Assembly (NCBI GenBank): GCA_018241425.1
Contig: JAFEDU010000003.1
Location: 1-64,000, forward strand
Reading direction: 5' to 3'
Length of the DNA: 64,000 nucleotides
Origin: Pseudomonadota bacterium
Lineage (GTDB): Bacteria; Pseudomonadota; Gammaproteobacteria; Steroidobacterales; Steroidobacteraceae
The translations under genes and the position numbers were made by a program. The notes beneath the pieces were generated by a model that was not told the origin of the DNA, did not search any database, and saw only the letters and a list, made by a program, of their open reading frames with translations. Positions 26,235 through 36,085 of the stretch are shown here, piece after piece; position 1 is the stretch's first letter, and every line of letters begins with the position of its first letter.

Positions 26235-27394
26235 AGCCCGGCCGCGGCGAGGCTCAGGATGAGGGCGAGGGCGAGGGTCGCGCCCACCGAGAGCGCCAGG
26301 TACGGCAGCGGCAGCGGCTCGGCGCGCAGGAGCCCCGTGATGAGGAAGTGCTGGCTCAGGGAGGGCACCGCCATCAGGGGCAGCGTGGGCCGCAGCCCGA
26401 GGGTGCCGGCGAACACCAGGGGCAGCGTGGGCAGGAGGATCGTGAGTCCGAGCCACGACTGCGCCTCGCGGTAGGTGCGGGTGAAGGCGGCGACGATGGT
26501 CATGAGCGCGGCGCCCACCGGCACGAGCGGCAGGCAGTAGAGCACCACCAGTGCCCCGACCCGCGGCCCGAAGTTGATGCTCATGCCGAAGCGCTCCAGC
26601 CCCACGAAGCGCAGCAGCACCGCGAAGGTGAGCACCGTGAGCACCAGCGAGATCACCATGTAGGCGCAGGTCGCGAGCATCTTGCCGGCCAGCAGCGCGG
26701 AGCGCCGCACCGGGAGCGTGAGCAGCGACTCGAGTGTGCCGCGCTCGCGCTCCCCGGCGGTGGCATCGATCGCCAGGTACACCCCGCCCATGAGCATGGT
26801 GAGCAGCATGAGGTAGCTCAGCACCCCGAGCAGCAGCACCGAGCGCGATGCCGGCGTCGAGACGTCGTAGTCCTGCACCACGACCGGGCTTAAGACCAGC
26901 GGGTCGACGCCACGGGCGAGGATGCGCAGGCGCGCCAGCGCCCCGGAGTACTGGGCCAGCACCGCGCGCAGGTGCTCGGTGTCCGCCTGGGCCGAGGCAT
27001 CGGACGCGTCCTGGTAGAGCTCGAGCGGCGCCGGCGTGCCGGCGGCGAGGGCGGCCGGGTAGCCTTCCGGGACGAGCAGCACCCGCGCATGGCGGTGCGC
27101 CGCCACCGCGGCACGCGCGGCCCCGCGATCGTAGGGAACCGGGCTCACCGCAACTCCGGACTCGGTGAGGTAGGCGATGAGGTTGGGCGCACGCTCGGCG
27201 TGCGCCACCGCGAGCGGCACCGGCGCATCCCCGGCGGCGACGCTCCTGTGGATCTGCAGGTTGAGCAGCACCGAGAACAGCACCGGACCCAGGAGCGGCC
27301 CGAGGACGAGCGCCGTGATCACGGTGCGGCGCTCGCGCAGGTTCTCGCGGAACTCCTTCGCGAACACCACGAACGCGGCGTGGAGCGAATTCAT
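26207..27394 (-). CDS. natB: ABC transporter permease, NatB-like
   Basis: A 395-residue membrane protein of the ABC-2 type. One span near residue 25-45, a large extracytoplasmic domain (about 50-175), then about five spans in the C-terminal half. The motif GERERGTLESLLTLPVRR is typical of NatB/ABC-2 exporters. Together with the ATPase it should form an efflux pump, classically for Na+; the real substrate is unknown. Its ATG overlaps the ATPase stop by four bases. Confidence 0.85.
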   Translation of the reverse strand: MNSLHAAFVVFAKEFRENLRERRTVITALVLGPLLGPVLFSVLLNLQIHRSVAAGDAPVPLAVAHAERAPNLIAYLTESGVAVSPVPYDRGAARAAVAAHRHARVLLVPEGYPAALAAGTPAPLELYQDASDASAQADTEHLRAVLAQYSGALARLRILARGVDPLVLSPVVVQDYDVSTPASRSVLLLGVLSYLMLLTMLMGGVYLAIDATAGERERGTLESLLTLPVRRSALLAGKMLATCAYMVISLVLTVLTFAVLLRFVGLERFGMSINFGPRVGALVVLYCLPLVPVGAALMTIVAAFTRTYREAQSWLGLTILLPTLPLVFAGTLGLRPTLPLMAVPSLSQHFLITGLLRAEPLPLPYLALSVGATLALALILSLAAAGLYRRESLIG

Positions 27395-28113
27395 TCGGGG
27401 CCGCCGATCAGCTGCACGAACGCATCCTCCAGCGCCGCGGTGCCGGTCTGGGCACGGATCTCATCGGGCGTGCCCGCCGCGAGCACCGTGCCCGCCCCGA
27501 TCACCACGACCTCGTCGCACAGCGCGCTCACCTCCTGCATCACGTGGCTGGAGAACAGCACGCAGTGGCCCTCCTCCTTCAGCGCCCTGAGCAGGCGCCG
27601 CAGCGAGCGCACCGCCATGACGTCGAGGCCGTTGGTGGGTTCATCCAGGATCAGGTTGCGCGGCCGGTGCACGAGGCTGCGCGCAAGCGCGGTCTTCACG
27701 CGCTGTCCCTGTGAGAACCCGCGCGCGCGCCGGTCGGCGAAGTCGTCCATCTCGAGCAGGCGCACCAGCTCCACGGCGCGCGCACGCGCCTCACCGGGCG
27801 GCACGCCCTCGAGCGCGGCGAAGTACAGGATGTTCTCGCGCGCGGTGAGGTTCGGGTAGATGCCGGCGCCGGAGGGCAGCACGCCCAGGCGCCGCGCCGC
27901 CTCGCGCGGGGACTTAAGCACGCTCACCCCGTCGATGAGGGCATCGCCGGCGTCGGGCTTGAGAACCGTGTACAGGAGGCGCAGCGTCGTGGACTTGCCG
28001 GCACCGTTGGGACCCAGGAGCCCGGTGATGCGGCCGTCCGCGGCCGCGAGGCTCACCTCGCGGACCGCCTGCACCGCGCCGAAGCGCTTGCTCAGGGCGC
28101 GGGCCTCGATCAT
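27391..28113 (-). CDS. natA: ABC transporter ATP-binding protein, NatA-like
   Basis: A 240-residue ATPase: Walker A GPNGAGKST (about 34-42), signature FSQGQRVKTALARS (a variant of LSGGQ), Walker B NLILDEPTNGLD, and switch His in FSSHVMQE. The start ATG 28113 overlaps the stop of the alpha/beta-hydrolase gene by four bases; the frame stays open much further upstream but inside that gene. With the permease it forms a Nat-type exporter. Confidence 0.92.
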   Translation of the reverse strand: MIEARALSKRFGAVQAVREVSLAAADGRITGLLGPNGAGKSTTLRLLYTVLKPDAGDALIDGVSVLKSPREAARRLGVLPSGAGIYPNLTARENILYFAALEGVPPGEARARAVELVRLLEMDDFADRRARGFSQGQRVKTALARSLVHRPRNLILDEPTNGLDVMAVRSLRRLLRALKEEGHCVLFSSHVMQEVSALCDEVVVIGAGTVLAAGTPDEIRAQTGTAALEDAFVQLIGGPE

Positions 28114-29615
28114 GGCGCGGGCCCGTTCACGGAGAGGAAGAACGGCATCGGCCGGACGCGTGCGAGACAGGTGACGTCGAGCCCCTGCACGGTGCCCGCC
28201 TCGAGGAAGTGCGCCAGCACGCGGTCCATGCACGGCGCGGTGAGCATGCCGTGCCCGAGGCCCGGGAGCGTCAGGTTCAGCGCGCGGCTGAACCCCTGCG
28301 CGGCGAGCGTCGCGTAGGCCGGCGGCGTCACCGGGTCGTCGCCGCCGGAGACGAACAGCGCCGGCACGTCGCTCCTGAGCGGGGCGTGCAGGTCCGCATC
28401 CACCGGACCGCGCGGCCACAGCTGGCACAGTTGCGCGAGCGCCTCGATCTGCGCGGTGCCGATGAAGGTGCGCGCGATCGCCGCGCGGTCGATGTCCGCG
28501 TCCTTCCAGAACGGCACGTCCTCGGCGCACACGACGCTGTTGTGCATGCCGAGCGCGATGCTCTCGAACGAGCGCCGCAGCACCAGGAACTGCGCCGCCA
28601 GCGGCGGATAGTTGCCCTGGGCCGCGCCGGACAGCAAGAGCGGCAGGAGGGCGGCGTAATCGGCGCTGTAGCCGGAGAGCCTGAGCACGCTGCCGAGCGC
28701 GTCGCGGTCGAAATCGACGTGCGCCGGCGCGCCCGAGGTGGGGTCGGGCAGGTTCACCGGCACGGCCTGCGCCGCGAGCGCGGCGCGCACCTGGCCGTAG
28801 TCCTCGTGGATCTTAGGGAAGCGTGCCGCACACGCGGGCGTCTCGCTGCAGCGGGTCAGGATCGCCGCAACCGCCCGCTCGGCATCGAGCGCCACGTCGG
28901 GTCCTAGGGCGAGCGTCGGGGGCACGACGCCATCGAGGATGACGGCGCGCACCTGGGCGGGGTAGCGGCGCAGGTACTGCTGCGCCACGCGCGTGCCGTA
29001 GGAGACCCCGTAGAGGTCGATCTGCGCGTAACCGAGCGCGGTGCGCACGCGCTCGAGGTCCGCCACCGCGAGGCTCGTGGTGTAGAAGGCCGGATCGGCC
29101 CTGGTCCGTACCTCGGCGAGGCAGCGCTGCGTCAGGGCCGCGACCTCGGAGGCCGCGGCCTGGTAGAGCGCCTCCTCGTCCCCCGGGCAGGTGAGGGGGT
29201 TGGAGGCGCCCGTGCCGCGCTGGTCGACGAGGATGAGGTCGCGGTCGCGGCGGATGCGGCCGAAGGCCTGCGCCACGCTCGCATAGAAGGAGGAGGCGGC
29301 CTGCCCGGGGCCGCCGGCGAGCACGAACACGGCGTCGGGCCGCTTGCGCCGGTTCACGGCCGGTACGCGCACGACCTTCAGGCCGATCTGGCGGCCGCGC
29401 GGCGCGGCCGGGTCCTCGGGTACGGTCAGGACGCCGCACTCGGCGGCGGTCACCTGGAGCTTCAGGGGATGCTCGATCTCACAGGGCCCGAGCACGAGGG
29501 TCGCCGCCGGGGTCGGGGCGGCACCGGCGGCGGGCCCGGCCGCGAGCAGCGCCAGGGCGAGGAGCCCGGGTGCGGCTGACTTAAGTCCGGTCGCGGAGCG
29601 CAGCGTCGTCGGCAT
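28110..29615 (-). CDS. exported alpha/beta hydrolase (TAP-like proteolytic family)
   Basis: A 501-residue protein from ATG 29615 with a signal peptide (about 1-32, ending in AAGPAAGA). The hydrolase fold shows the oxyanion region [10 protein letters not shown], the nucleophile elbow GVSYGT, acid region [12 protein letters not shown] and catalytic His in GLGHGM. The C-terminal part matches TAP-like C-terminal domains of the tripeptidyl-aminopeptidase/proline-iminopeptidase group. It is the first gene of a three-gene unit with the ABC exporter, all joined by four-base overlaps; why a peptidase and a Nat exporter are coupled is unknown. Confidence 0.88.
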   Translation of the reverse strand: MPTTLRSATGLKSAAPGLLALALLAAGPAAGAAPTPAATLVLGPCEIEHPLKLQVTAAECGVLTVPEDPAAPRGRQIGLKVVRVPAVNRRKRPDAVFVLAGGPGQAASSFYASVAQAFGRIRRDRDLILVDQRGTGASNPLTCPGDEEALYQAAASEVAALTQRCLAEVRTRADPAFYTTSLAVADLERVRTALGYAQIDLYGVSYGTRVAQQYLRRYPAQVRAVILDGVVPPTLALGPDVALDAERAVAAILTRCSETPACAARFPKIHEDYGQVRAALAAQAVPVNLPDPTSGAPAHVDFDRDALGSVLRLSGYSADYAALLPLLLSGAAQGNYPPLAAQFLVLRRSFESIALGMHNSVVCAEDVPFWKDADIDRAAIARTFIGTAQIEALAQLCQLWPRGPVDADLHAPLRSDVPALFVSGGDDPVTPPAYATLAAQGFSRALNLTLPGLGHGMLTAPCMDRVLAHFLEAGTVQGLDVTCLARVRPMPFFLSVNGPAP

Positions 29616-29752
29616 GGAGGGCGCTAGGATACGCGAGGCCGCGCGCCAACTTGTTCCCGGGCGGCCGGGCCCTACAATACCGTCCGCCCGCGCCGCCCGA
29701 CCCGGGCGGCCTCCTAAGGCCCACAACCCCTTACTCCGAGACCGTGCAGCCG

Positions 29753-31678
29753 ATGTCCACGACCCCGCAGCCGAGCGCGCACTACGACGTGATCGTCGTC
29801 GGCGGGGGTCATGCCGGCACCGAGGCGGCGCTCGCCGCCGCGCGCATGGGGGCCCACACCCTGCTCGTCACCCAGAGCGTGGAGACCCTCGGGGCGATGA
29901 GCTGCAACCCCGCCGTGGGAGGCATCGGCAAGGGCCACCTGGTACGCGAGATCGACGCCCTCGGCGGGGCCATGGCACGCGCCACCGACCGCGCCGGCAT
30001 CCAGTTCCGGACGCTCAACGCGAGCAAGGGACCGGCGGTGCGCGCCACCCGCGCGCAGGCCGACCGGGTGCTCTACCGCGCCGCCATCCGCGGCCTCCTC
30101 GAGCACCAGCCGCACCTCGCGATCTTCCAGCAGGAGGTCGCCGACCTGCGGGTGGAGGGCGGGCGGGTCACCGGCATCGTCACGGCCGCCGGGATCGTCT
30201 TTGCCGCCCGCGCCGTGGTGCTCACCGTCGGCACCTTCCTCGGCGGCCGCATCCACGTGGGGCTCAGGAACCAGCCCGGTGGCCGCGCAGGAGATGCCCC
30301 CTCCAACGCCCTGGCGGCGCGCCTGCGCGAGCTGCCCTTCACGGTGGGACGCCTCAAGACCGGCACGCCGCCCCGGATCGACGGGCGCACGCTCGACTGG
30401 TCGGTGATGACGCGGCAGCCCGGCGACACGCCGACTCCGGTGTTTTCGTATCTGGGGCGCGACAATGAGCATCCTCAGCAGGTCGATTGCTACATCACAC
30501 ACACCAATGAGCGCACCCACGACATCATCCGCGCCGCCACCGACCGCTCGCCGATGTTCACCGGGCTCATCGAGGGGGTAGGTCCCCGCTACTGCCCGTC
30601 GGTCGAGGACAAGGTGGTGCGCTTCGCGGAGCGCACCGCGCACCAGGTCTTCGTCGAGCCCGAGGGCCTGACGACCCCGGAGGTCTACCCGAACGGCATC
30701 TCGACCAGCCTGCCCTACGAGGTGCAGGTGGAGTTCGTGCGCACCATCCGCGGGTTCGAGCGCGCCCACCTGACGCGCCCGGGTTACGCCATCGAGTACG
30801 ACTACTTCGACCCACGCGGACTCAAGCCCTCGCTCGAGACCCAGCCGCTCGAGGGCCTGTTCTTCGCCGGCCAGATCAACGGCACGACCGGCTACGAGGA
30901 GGCGGCCGCCCAGGGCCTCATCGCCGGCATCAATGCCACCCTGCGCACACGCGGGGAGGCGCCCTTCATCCCCTCGCGCAGCGAGGCCTACCTCGGGGTC
31001 CTGATCGACGACCTCACGACCTGCGGGACCCGGGAGCCCTACCGGATGTTCACCAGCCGGGCCGAGCACCGGCTGCTGCTGCGCGAGGACAACGCCGACC
31101 TGCGCCTCACGCCCGCCGGCCATCGCCTGGGCCTGGTGACCGAGGAGCGCTGGGCGCTGTTCTGCGAGAAGGCGCGCCGGTCGCAGGACGAGATCAGCCG
31201 CCTCGGCACCCTCACGGTGCGCCCCGCGGACGTGCCCGGGGACTGGAGCGCCCGGCACCTCGGCGGAGGGCCGCTCGCAACCGCTGCCGGCGCCCTGGAA
31301 CTGCTGCGCCGGCCCGGGGTCAGTTACGAGGCCCTCACCGAGCTCACCGGCGCCCCGGAGTGGATGGCCTCCGAGCCCGACGAGCGCCTGGCGCCCCAGG
31401 TGCGCACCCAGGTGGAGGTGAGCGCCAAGTACGCCGGCTACATCGAGCGGCAGGAGGCCGAGATCGAACGCACCCGCCGCCACGAGTCGCTGCCGCTGCC
31501 ACGCGACTTCGACTACCCGGCCATGACCGGGCTCTCGCACGAGGTGCGCCAGAAGCTCGCCGCGGTGCGCCCGCTCACCCTCGGCCAGGCCGGCCGGGTG
31601 CCCGGGGTGACCCCGGCGGCGGTGCAGATCCTGCTCGTGCACCTGAAGAAGCACACGGCGCGGGCGGTCGGCGGATGA
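29753..31678 (+). CDS. mnmG: tRNA uridine-5-carboxymethylaminomethyl modification enzyme MnmG
   Basis: FAD-binding subunit that with MnmE installs the cmnm5 group on U34 of several tRNAs. It is 641 residues from ATG 29753, full length. The FAD motif [19 protein letters not shown] is at the N-terminus, the family signature [15 protein letters not shown] follows, and the C-terminal [20 protein letters not shown] is intact. It is in front of pyrF with a four-base overlap (ATGA). Gene context is odd: mnmG usually sits with mnmE, rsmG, parA and parB, but here mnmE is 11.5 kb away on the other strand. Confidence 0.97.
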   Translation: MSTTPQPSAHYDVIVVGGGHAGTEAALAAARMGAHTLLVTQSVETLGAMSCNPAVGGIGKGHLVREIDALGGAMARATDRAGIQFRTLNASKGPAVRATRAQADRVLYRAAIRGLLEHQPHLAIFQQEVADLRVEGGRVTGIVTAAGIVFAARAVVLTVGTFLGGRIHVGLRNQPGGRAGDAPSNALAARLRELPFTVGRLKTGTPPRIDGRTLDWSVMTRQPGDTPTPVFSYLGRDNEHPQQVDCYITHTNERTHDIIRAATDRSPMFTGLIEGVGPRYCPSVEDKVVRFAERTAHQVFVEPEGLTTPEVYPNGISTSLPYEVQVEFVRTIRGFERAHLTRPGYAIEYDYFDPRGLKPSLETQPLEGLFFAGQINGTTGYEEAAAQGLIAGINATLRTRGEAPFIPSRSEAYLGVLIDDLTTCGTREPYRMFTSRAEHRLLLREDNADLRLTPAGHRLGLVTEERWALFCEKARRSQDEISRLGTLTVRPADVPGDWSARHLGGGPLATAAGALELLRRPGVSYEALTELTGAPEWMASEPDERLAPQVRTQVEVSAKYAGYIERQEAEIERTRRHESLPLPRDFDYPAMTGLSHEVRQKLAAVRPLTLGQAGRVPGVTPAAVQILLVHLKKHTARAVGG

Positions 31679-32499
31679 GCGCCTTCATCCGTCAGCTCGC
31701 GAGCGCCTGGGCCGCCCACGACTCGCTCGTGTGCGTGGGCCTCGACCCCGAGATCGAGCGCTTCCCGAAGCACGTCGCGGCCGAGCCCTCCCCGATCTTC
31801 CAGTTCAACAAGGCAATCATCGACGCCACCCACGACCTGGTGTGCGCCTACAAGCCGCAGTTCGCGCACTACGCCGCCTACGAGGCGGAGGACCAGCTCG
31901 AGCGCACCATCGAGTACGTGCACCGCCACTACCCCCAGGTGCCGGTGATCCTGGACGCCAAGCGCGGCGACATCGGCAGCACCGCCGAGCGCTACGCCAT
32001 CGAGGCCTTCGAGCGCTACGGCGCCGAGGCCGTGACCGTGAATCCCTACCTCGGCACCGATGCCCTGGAACCGTTCCTCAGGCACGCGGACCGCGGCGTG
32101 ATCGTGCTGTGCCGCACCTCCAACCCGGGCGGACGCGACCTGCAGGAGCTGGATGTCGGCGGCCGCCGCCTCTACCAGGTCGTCGCGCAACTCGCGGCGC
32201 AGCGCTGGAACAGCCGCGGCAACTGCCTGCTGGTGGTGGGCGCAACCTACCCCGAGGAACTCGCCGCGGTGCGCGCCGTGGTCGGGGAGATGCCGCTCCT
32301 GGTACCGGGCGTGGGCGCCCAGGGCGGGGACGTGGAGAAGGTGGTGAAGTCCGGGCAGACCGCGGCCGGCACCGGCCTCATCGTCAGCTCCTCGCGGGCC
32401 ATCCTCTATGCCTCCGCCGGCGAGGACTTCGCGCAGGCGGCCCGCGCCGCCACCCTGGCGCTGCGCGCCGAGATCAACCGGCACCGCACCCGCCCCTGA
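31675..32499 (+). CDS. pyrF: orotidine 5'-phosphate decarboxylase
   Basis: Last enzyme of UMP biosynthesis. It is 274 residues, longer than the E. coli type and matching the type 2 PyrF subfamily, with the signature [16 protein letters not shown] that carries the catalytic Lys/Asp residues, and [14 protein letters not shown] for substrate binding. The ATG overlaps the mnmG stop by four bases. The stop overlaps the start of the oppA-like gene by one base. Confidence 0.95.
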   Translation: MSAFIRQLASAWAAHDSLVCVGLDPEIERFPKHVAAEPSPIFQFNKAIIDATHDLVCAYKPQFAHYAAYEAEDQLERTIEYVHRHYPQVPVILDAKRGDIGSTAERYAIEAFERYGAEAVTVNPYLGTDALEPFLRHADRGVIVLCRTSNPGGRDLQELDVGGRRLYQVVAQLAAQRWNSRGNCLLVVGATYPEELAAVRAVVGEMPLLVPGVGAQGGDVEKVVKSGQTAAGTGLIVSSSRAILYASAGEDFAQAARAATLALRAEINRHRTRP

Positions 32500-34091
32500 T
32501 GCAGGCCCGGCGGCTCCTGGCGCTGCTCCTCGCCGTAGGCCTCGCCGCCTGCGCCCGTACGCCCGCGCCGGGAGCCGCGCACCTCCTGGTGCGTGGCGGC
32601 GGCCCGGACCCGGACTCGCTCGATCCGCAGCGCGCCCGCGGCTTCGAGGCGCAGACGGTGCTGCGCGACCTGTGCGAGGGGCTGACCACGCTTGACCACC
32701 AGGCACACGTCGCGCCCGGCGTGGCGCGCAGCTGGGAGGCGAGCGCCGATGGGCGCACCTGGACGTTCCACCTGCGTCCCGAGGCGCGCTGGTCCAACGG
32801 CGACCCGGTGGTCGCGGAGGACTTCGTGGCGGCGCTGCGGCGCCTGGTAGACCCCAAGACGGCGTCGGCCTACGCCGAGTACGCCGACGTGATCGCGAAC
32901 ACCACCGAGATCGTGAAGGGGACCAAGCCCCCCGAGTCGCTCGGCGTCGCAGCTCCCGATGCGGCGACCGTGGTGGTACAGCTCGCAACCCCCGCACCCT
33001 ACCTGCCGACGCTCCTGTCGCACCCCAGCACCTGCCCGGTGCACCGCGCGACGCTGGCGCAGCACCCGCAGGGTTTCGCACGCCCGGGGCTGCTCCTGTC
33101 GAACGGCGCCTTCGTGCTCACCGAGTGGGTGCAGGGCTCGCACATCCTCGCGCTGCGCAACCGCCATTACTGGAACGATGCGGCGACGCGCCTCGACGGG
33201 GTGAAGTACCTCCTCATCCCCGACGAGAACGCGGAGCTGGCGCGCTACCGTGCCGGTGACATCCAGGTGACGCTCGTGGTGCCGCGCGGCCAGCTCGACT
33301 GGGTGCGCGAGAACCTCGGCAGCCAGCTGCACGTCTCCCCGCAGCTCAACACCTATTACTACGGCTTCAACCTGCGCAGGAAGCCCTACAGCGACCACCC
33401 GGGGCTGCGCCGCGCGCTGTCGCTCGTCATCGACCGCGAGCGGCTCGCCACCCAGGTGCTGCGCGTGGGCGAGGTACCGGCCTGGGGGTGGGTGCCGCCG
33501 GGGATCGACAACTACACCCCGCAGTCCTTCGACTACCGCGACACGCCGCTGCCGCAGCGCATCGCCGAGGCGCAGCGCCTGTATGCGGCGGCCGGGTACT
33601 CGAAGGCTAAGCCGCTCGCACTCGAGCTGCGGTACAACGCGGGCGAGGTGCACACCAAGGTGGCGATCGCCGTGGCTTCGATGTGGCAGGAGGCCTTGGG
33701 CGTCGACGTGCGACTCACCCAGGTGGAGTTCAAGTCGCTCCTGCAGGACATCGACCGCGGCGACGTCGAGATCTTCCGCTCCAGCTGGATCGGGGACTAC
33801 AACGACCCGTACACGTTCGCGCAGTACCTGAAGAGCGACTTCGGGGTGAACCTGCCGCACTACGCGAACCCCGCCTACGACGCGCTGCTTGCGAAGGCGG
33901 CCGACGAGCGCGACCCGGCGCAGCGCCGCGCGCTGCTCGAGCAGGCCGAGCGCACCATGCTCGCCGACCATCCGCTCCTGCCCCTCTACTTCTACGTCAA
34001 CAAGCACCTGGTGAAGCCCGAGGTCGAGGGCTGGTACGACAACGTGATGAACGTGGTCTACAGCCGGGACCTCGCGCTGCGCTCGCACTGA
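32499..34091 (+). CDS. peptide ABC transporter substrate-binding lipoprotein (OppA family)
   Basis: A 530-residue SBP_bac_5 protein. It starts at ATG 32499 overlapping the pyrF stop by one base (TGATG). The signal peptide ends in the lipobox LAAC (Cys about residue 19). Family motifs include DPDSLDPQRARGFE, WSNGDPVVAEDFVAALRR and FSRG-like C-terminal region NVVYSRDLAL. It should bind oligopeptides in the periplasm. No permease or ATPase gene follows, so it is an orphan binding protein here. Confidence 0.92.
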   Translation: MQARRLLALLLAVGLAACARTPAPGAAHLLVRGGGPDPDSLDPQRARGFEAQTVLRDLCEGLTTLDHQAHVAPGVARSWEASADGRTWTFHLRPEARWSNGDPVVAEDFVAALRRLVDPKTASAYAEYADVIANTTEIVKGTKPPESLGVAAPDAATVVVQLATPAPYLPTLLSHPSTCPVHRATLAQHPQGFARPGLLLSNGAFVLTEWVQGSHILALRNRHYWNDAATRLDGVKYLLIPDENAELARYRAGDIQVTLVVPRGQLDWVRENLGSQLHVSPQLNTYYYGFNLRRKPYSDHPGLRRALSLVIDRERLATQVLRVGEVPAWGWVPPGIDNYTPQSFDYRDTPLPQRIAEAQRLYAAAGYSKAKPLALELRYNAGEVHTKVAIAVASMWQEALGVDVRLTQVEFKSLLQDIDRGDVEIFRSSWIGDYNDPYTFAQYLKSDFGVNLPHYANPAYDALLAKAADERDPAQRRALLEQAERTMLADHPLLPLYFYVNKHLVKPEVEGWYDNVMNVVYSRDLALRSH

Positions 34092-35069
34092 TCAGGCGCC
34101 GGCCAGGCACCCCAGGCCCCTCAGGGTTTGCTCGACAGCCTCCTCGAGCGGGGTATGCGGCTCGCGCCCCAAGGCGGCCCTGATGCGCGCGTTGTTCATA
34201 CGCACCGGGTGGCGCCACAGGTAGCGCATCTCGAGCAGCTCCCGCAGCGTGGGCACGAAGGGTGCGGCGAGGCGCATGAGGGTCCACGGCAGGGGACGCA
34301 GCGTTGGCGTGCTGCCGGTGCGCCGGGCGACGACCCGCTGGATGGCCGCCGCCATCTGAGTGCCATCCGCGTCCCAGTGTCCCTCCATGTGGAAGCGAGC
34401 GAAGCGCGGCAGGCTGTCGCGCCGCTCCAGGAGCTTCGCCATCGCGCTCGCCACGTCCGGCAGGTACGCCCACTGATGTCCCACCCCGCGGTCGCCGGGC
34501 AGGCTCACGGTCGCTACCGGCTGTCCGGGCTTGACCAGTCCCTGCGAGAACCAGTTGTTGCCCGCGCGCGGCCCGAAGAAGTCGCCGGCGCGCAGGATGA
34601 TGGCGCGCGCGCCCTCGTGGGTCGCGGCCTGCAGCCGGCGCTCGAGCTCGACGCGGATCGCGCCCTTGCGGGTTGCGGGATGCTGCGGCGCGTCCTCATC
34701 GGGCAGCGGGAAGGCATCCGGACCGAAGTTGTAGACGGTGCCGGGCAGGACGACCGTGGCGCGTTCCGCGATCGCCGCCGCCACCGTGTTGTCCAGCATC
34801 GGCAGCACGAGCTCGCCCCAGCGCCGGTAGCCGGGCGGGTTCACGGCGTGCACGATGACCGCGCAGCCACGTGCCGCGCGGCAGACCGCCGCCCGGTCCA
34901 TCGCATCGCCCCCGAGCCACGTGATGCCTTCGTTCTCGCCTTCGTGCCCGAGGCCGCGCTTCAGTGCGCGCACCTGCCAGCCGTTCGCACGCAACGCGCG
35001 CGCGGCCTCGCCGCCAATGCCGCCGGTGGCTCCGAGCACGAGGGCCGTTCTGTCTGGGGTCATCGTCAT
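34092..35069 (-). CDS. NAD-dependent epimerase/dehydratase family protein
   Basis: A 325-residue Rossmann-fold protein. The nucleotide-binding motif LVLGATGGIGGEAARAL is at about 10-26; the rest follows the extended SDR pattern, with IVHAVNPPGY and LPGTVYNFGPDAFP. The substrate is unknown. ATG 35069 (or 35063) is preceded by GAGAG. It is divergent from a LysR regulator 110 bases away, a layout in which the regulator normally controls this gene. Confidence 0.86.
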   Translation of the reverse strand: MTMTPDRTALVLGATGGIGGEAARALRANGWQVRALKRGLGHEGENEGITWLGGDAMDRAAVCRAARGCAVIVHAVNPPGYRRWGELVLPMLDNTVAAAIAERATVVLPGTVYNFGPDAFPLPDEDAPQHPATRKGAIRVELERRLQAATHEGARAIILRAGDFFGPRAGNNWFSQGLVKPGQPVATVSLPGDRGVGHQWAYLPDVASAMAKLLERRDSLPRFARFHMEGHWDADGTQMAAAIQRVVARRTGSTPTLRPLPWTLMRLAAPFVPTLRELLEMRYLWRHPVRMNNARIRAALGREPHTPLEEAVEQTLRGLGCLAGA

Positions 35070-35179
35070 GAGGGTCTCTCCCGTGGTCGATAACGCTTGC
35101 AACTGCGGGCCATTCTGGCCACGGGTCGGTAATAAATAAATTGACGAAAATTGACCAGAAGCTATACAAAATTGCATAT
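35070..35179. promoter_or_regulatory. intergenic regulatory region between epimerase and LysR genes
   Basis: A 110-base AT-rich gap between divergent genes. It contains the inverted repeat GGCCATTCTGGCC (35108-35120) and a direct repeat of ATTGAC near 35140 and 35150. It is the probable binding region of the LysR protein and holds both promoters, but exact boxes cannot be assigned. Confidence 0.4.
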
Positions 35180-36085
35180 ATGAAAGAGGAAGTCGGCTGG
35201 GAGCTGCTGCGCTCCTTCCTGGGCGTCATGCAGCACGGTTCGCTCTCGGGTGCGGCGCGCGCGCTCGGCATCACTCAGCCGACGGTCGGCCGGCATGTCC
35301 ACGCCCTCGAAAGATCTCTGGGGCTCACGCTGTTCACCCGCTCCCGGACCGGCCTGCTGCCCACCGAAGGCGCGCTGGAGCTGCATCCGTATGCCGCCGG
35401 CATGCGCAGCACTGCCGAGGCTCTGCGCCGCGCGGCTTCCAGCCTCGGCAGCGGCGTCCGCGGCACCGTGCGCATCTCCGCCAGCGAGGTCATGGGCATG
35501 GAGGTGCTGCCGCCCATGCTCACATCGCTGCGGCAGTCGCACGGGGAGCTGCGGATCGAGCTCGTGATGACCAACCGTGTGCAGGACCTCCTGCAGCGCG
35601 AAGCCGACATCGCCGTGCGCATGGCCGCGCCGCGCCAGGAAGCCCTCGTGGCCCGGCACGTCGGCGCGGCGGTCGTGGGCCTGTATGCACACCGGGAGTA
35701 CCTGGCGCGGCACCCCGCCCCGCAGAGCCCCGCGGAACTCCAGCGGCACGCCCTCATCGGCTTCGACACCGACACCCCGTTCCTGCGCAGCGCGCGCCGG
35801 GCGTTCCCGCAGTGGAACCGCGCCGCCTTCGCCATGCGCACTGACAGCGACGTGGGTCAGATGGCGCTCTTGCGTGCCGGCTGCGGGATCGGGGCCTGCC
35901 AGGCCGCGCTCGCCAGCCGCGACCCGAACCTCATACGGGTACTGCCGCGCGCCTTCCGCTACGAGCTCGACACCTGGGTCACAATGCACGAGGACCTGCG
36001 CAGCAGCAGCCGCTGCACGGTGACGTTCCACCACCTGGTGCGGGAGCTGACCGCGTACCTGAGCGTGCGCGGTGCCAGGCCCTAG
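35180..36085 (+). CDS. LysR family transcriptional regulator
   Basis: A 301-residue regulator. The winged helix-turn-helix is at about 8-67 (VMQHGSLSGAARALGITQPT), followed by the LysR substrate-binding domain. ATG 35180 (MKEEVGWELLRSF) is preferred; an in-frame TTG at 35141 would add 13 residues with poor context. It probably controls the divergent epimerase gene. Its stop codon shares CTAG with the stop of the convergent STAND gene. Confidence 0.9.
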   Translation: MKEEVGWELLRSFLGVMQHGSLSGAARALGITQPTVGRHVHALERSLGLTLFTRSRTGLLPTEGALELHPYAAGMRSTAEALRRAASSLGSGVRGTVRISASEVMGMEVLPPMLTSLRQSHGELRIELVMTNRVQDLLQREADIAVRMAAPRQEALVARHVGAAVVGLYAHREYLARHPAPQSPAELQRHALIGFDTDTPFLRSARRAFPQWNRAAFAMRTDSDVGQMALLRAGCGIGACQAALASRDPNLIRVLPRAFRYELDTWVTMHEDLRSSSRCTVTFHHLVRELTAYLSVRGARP

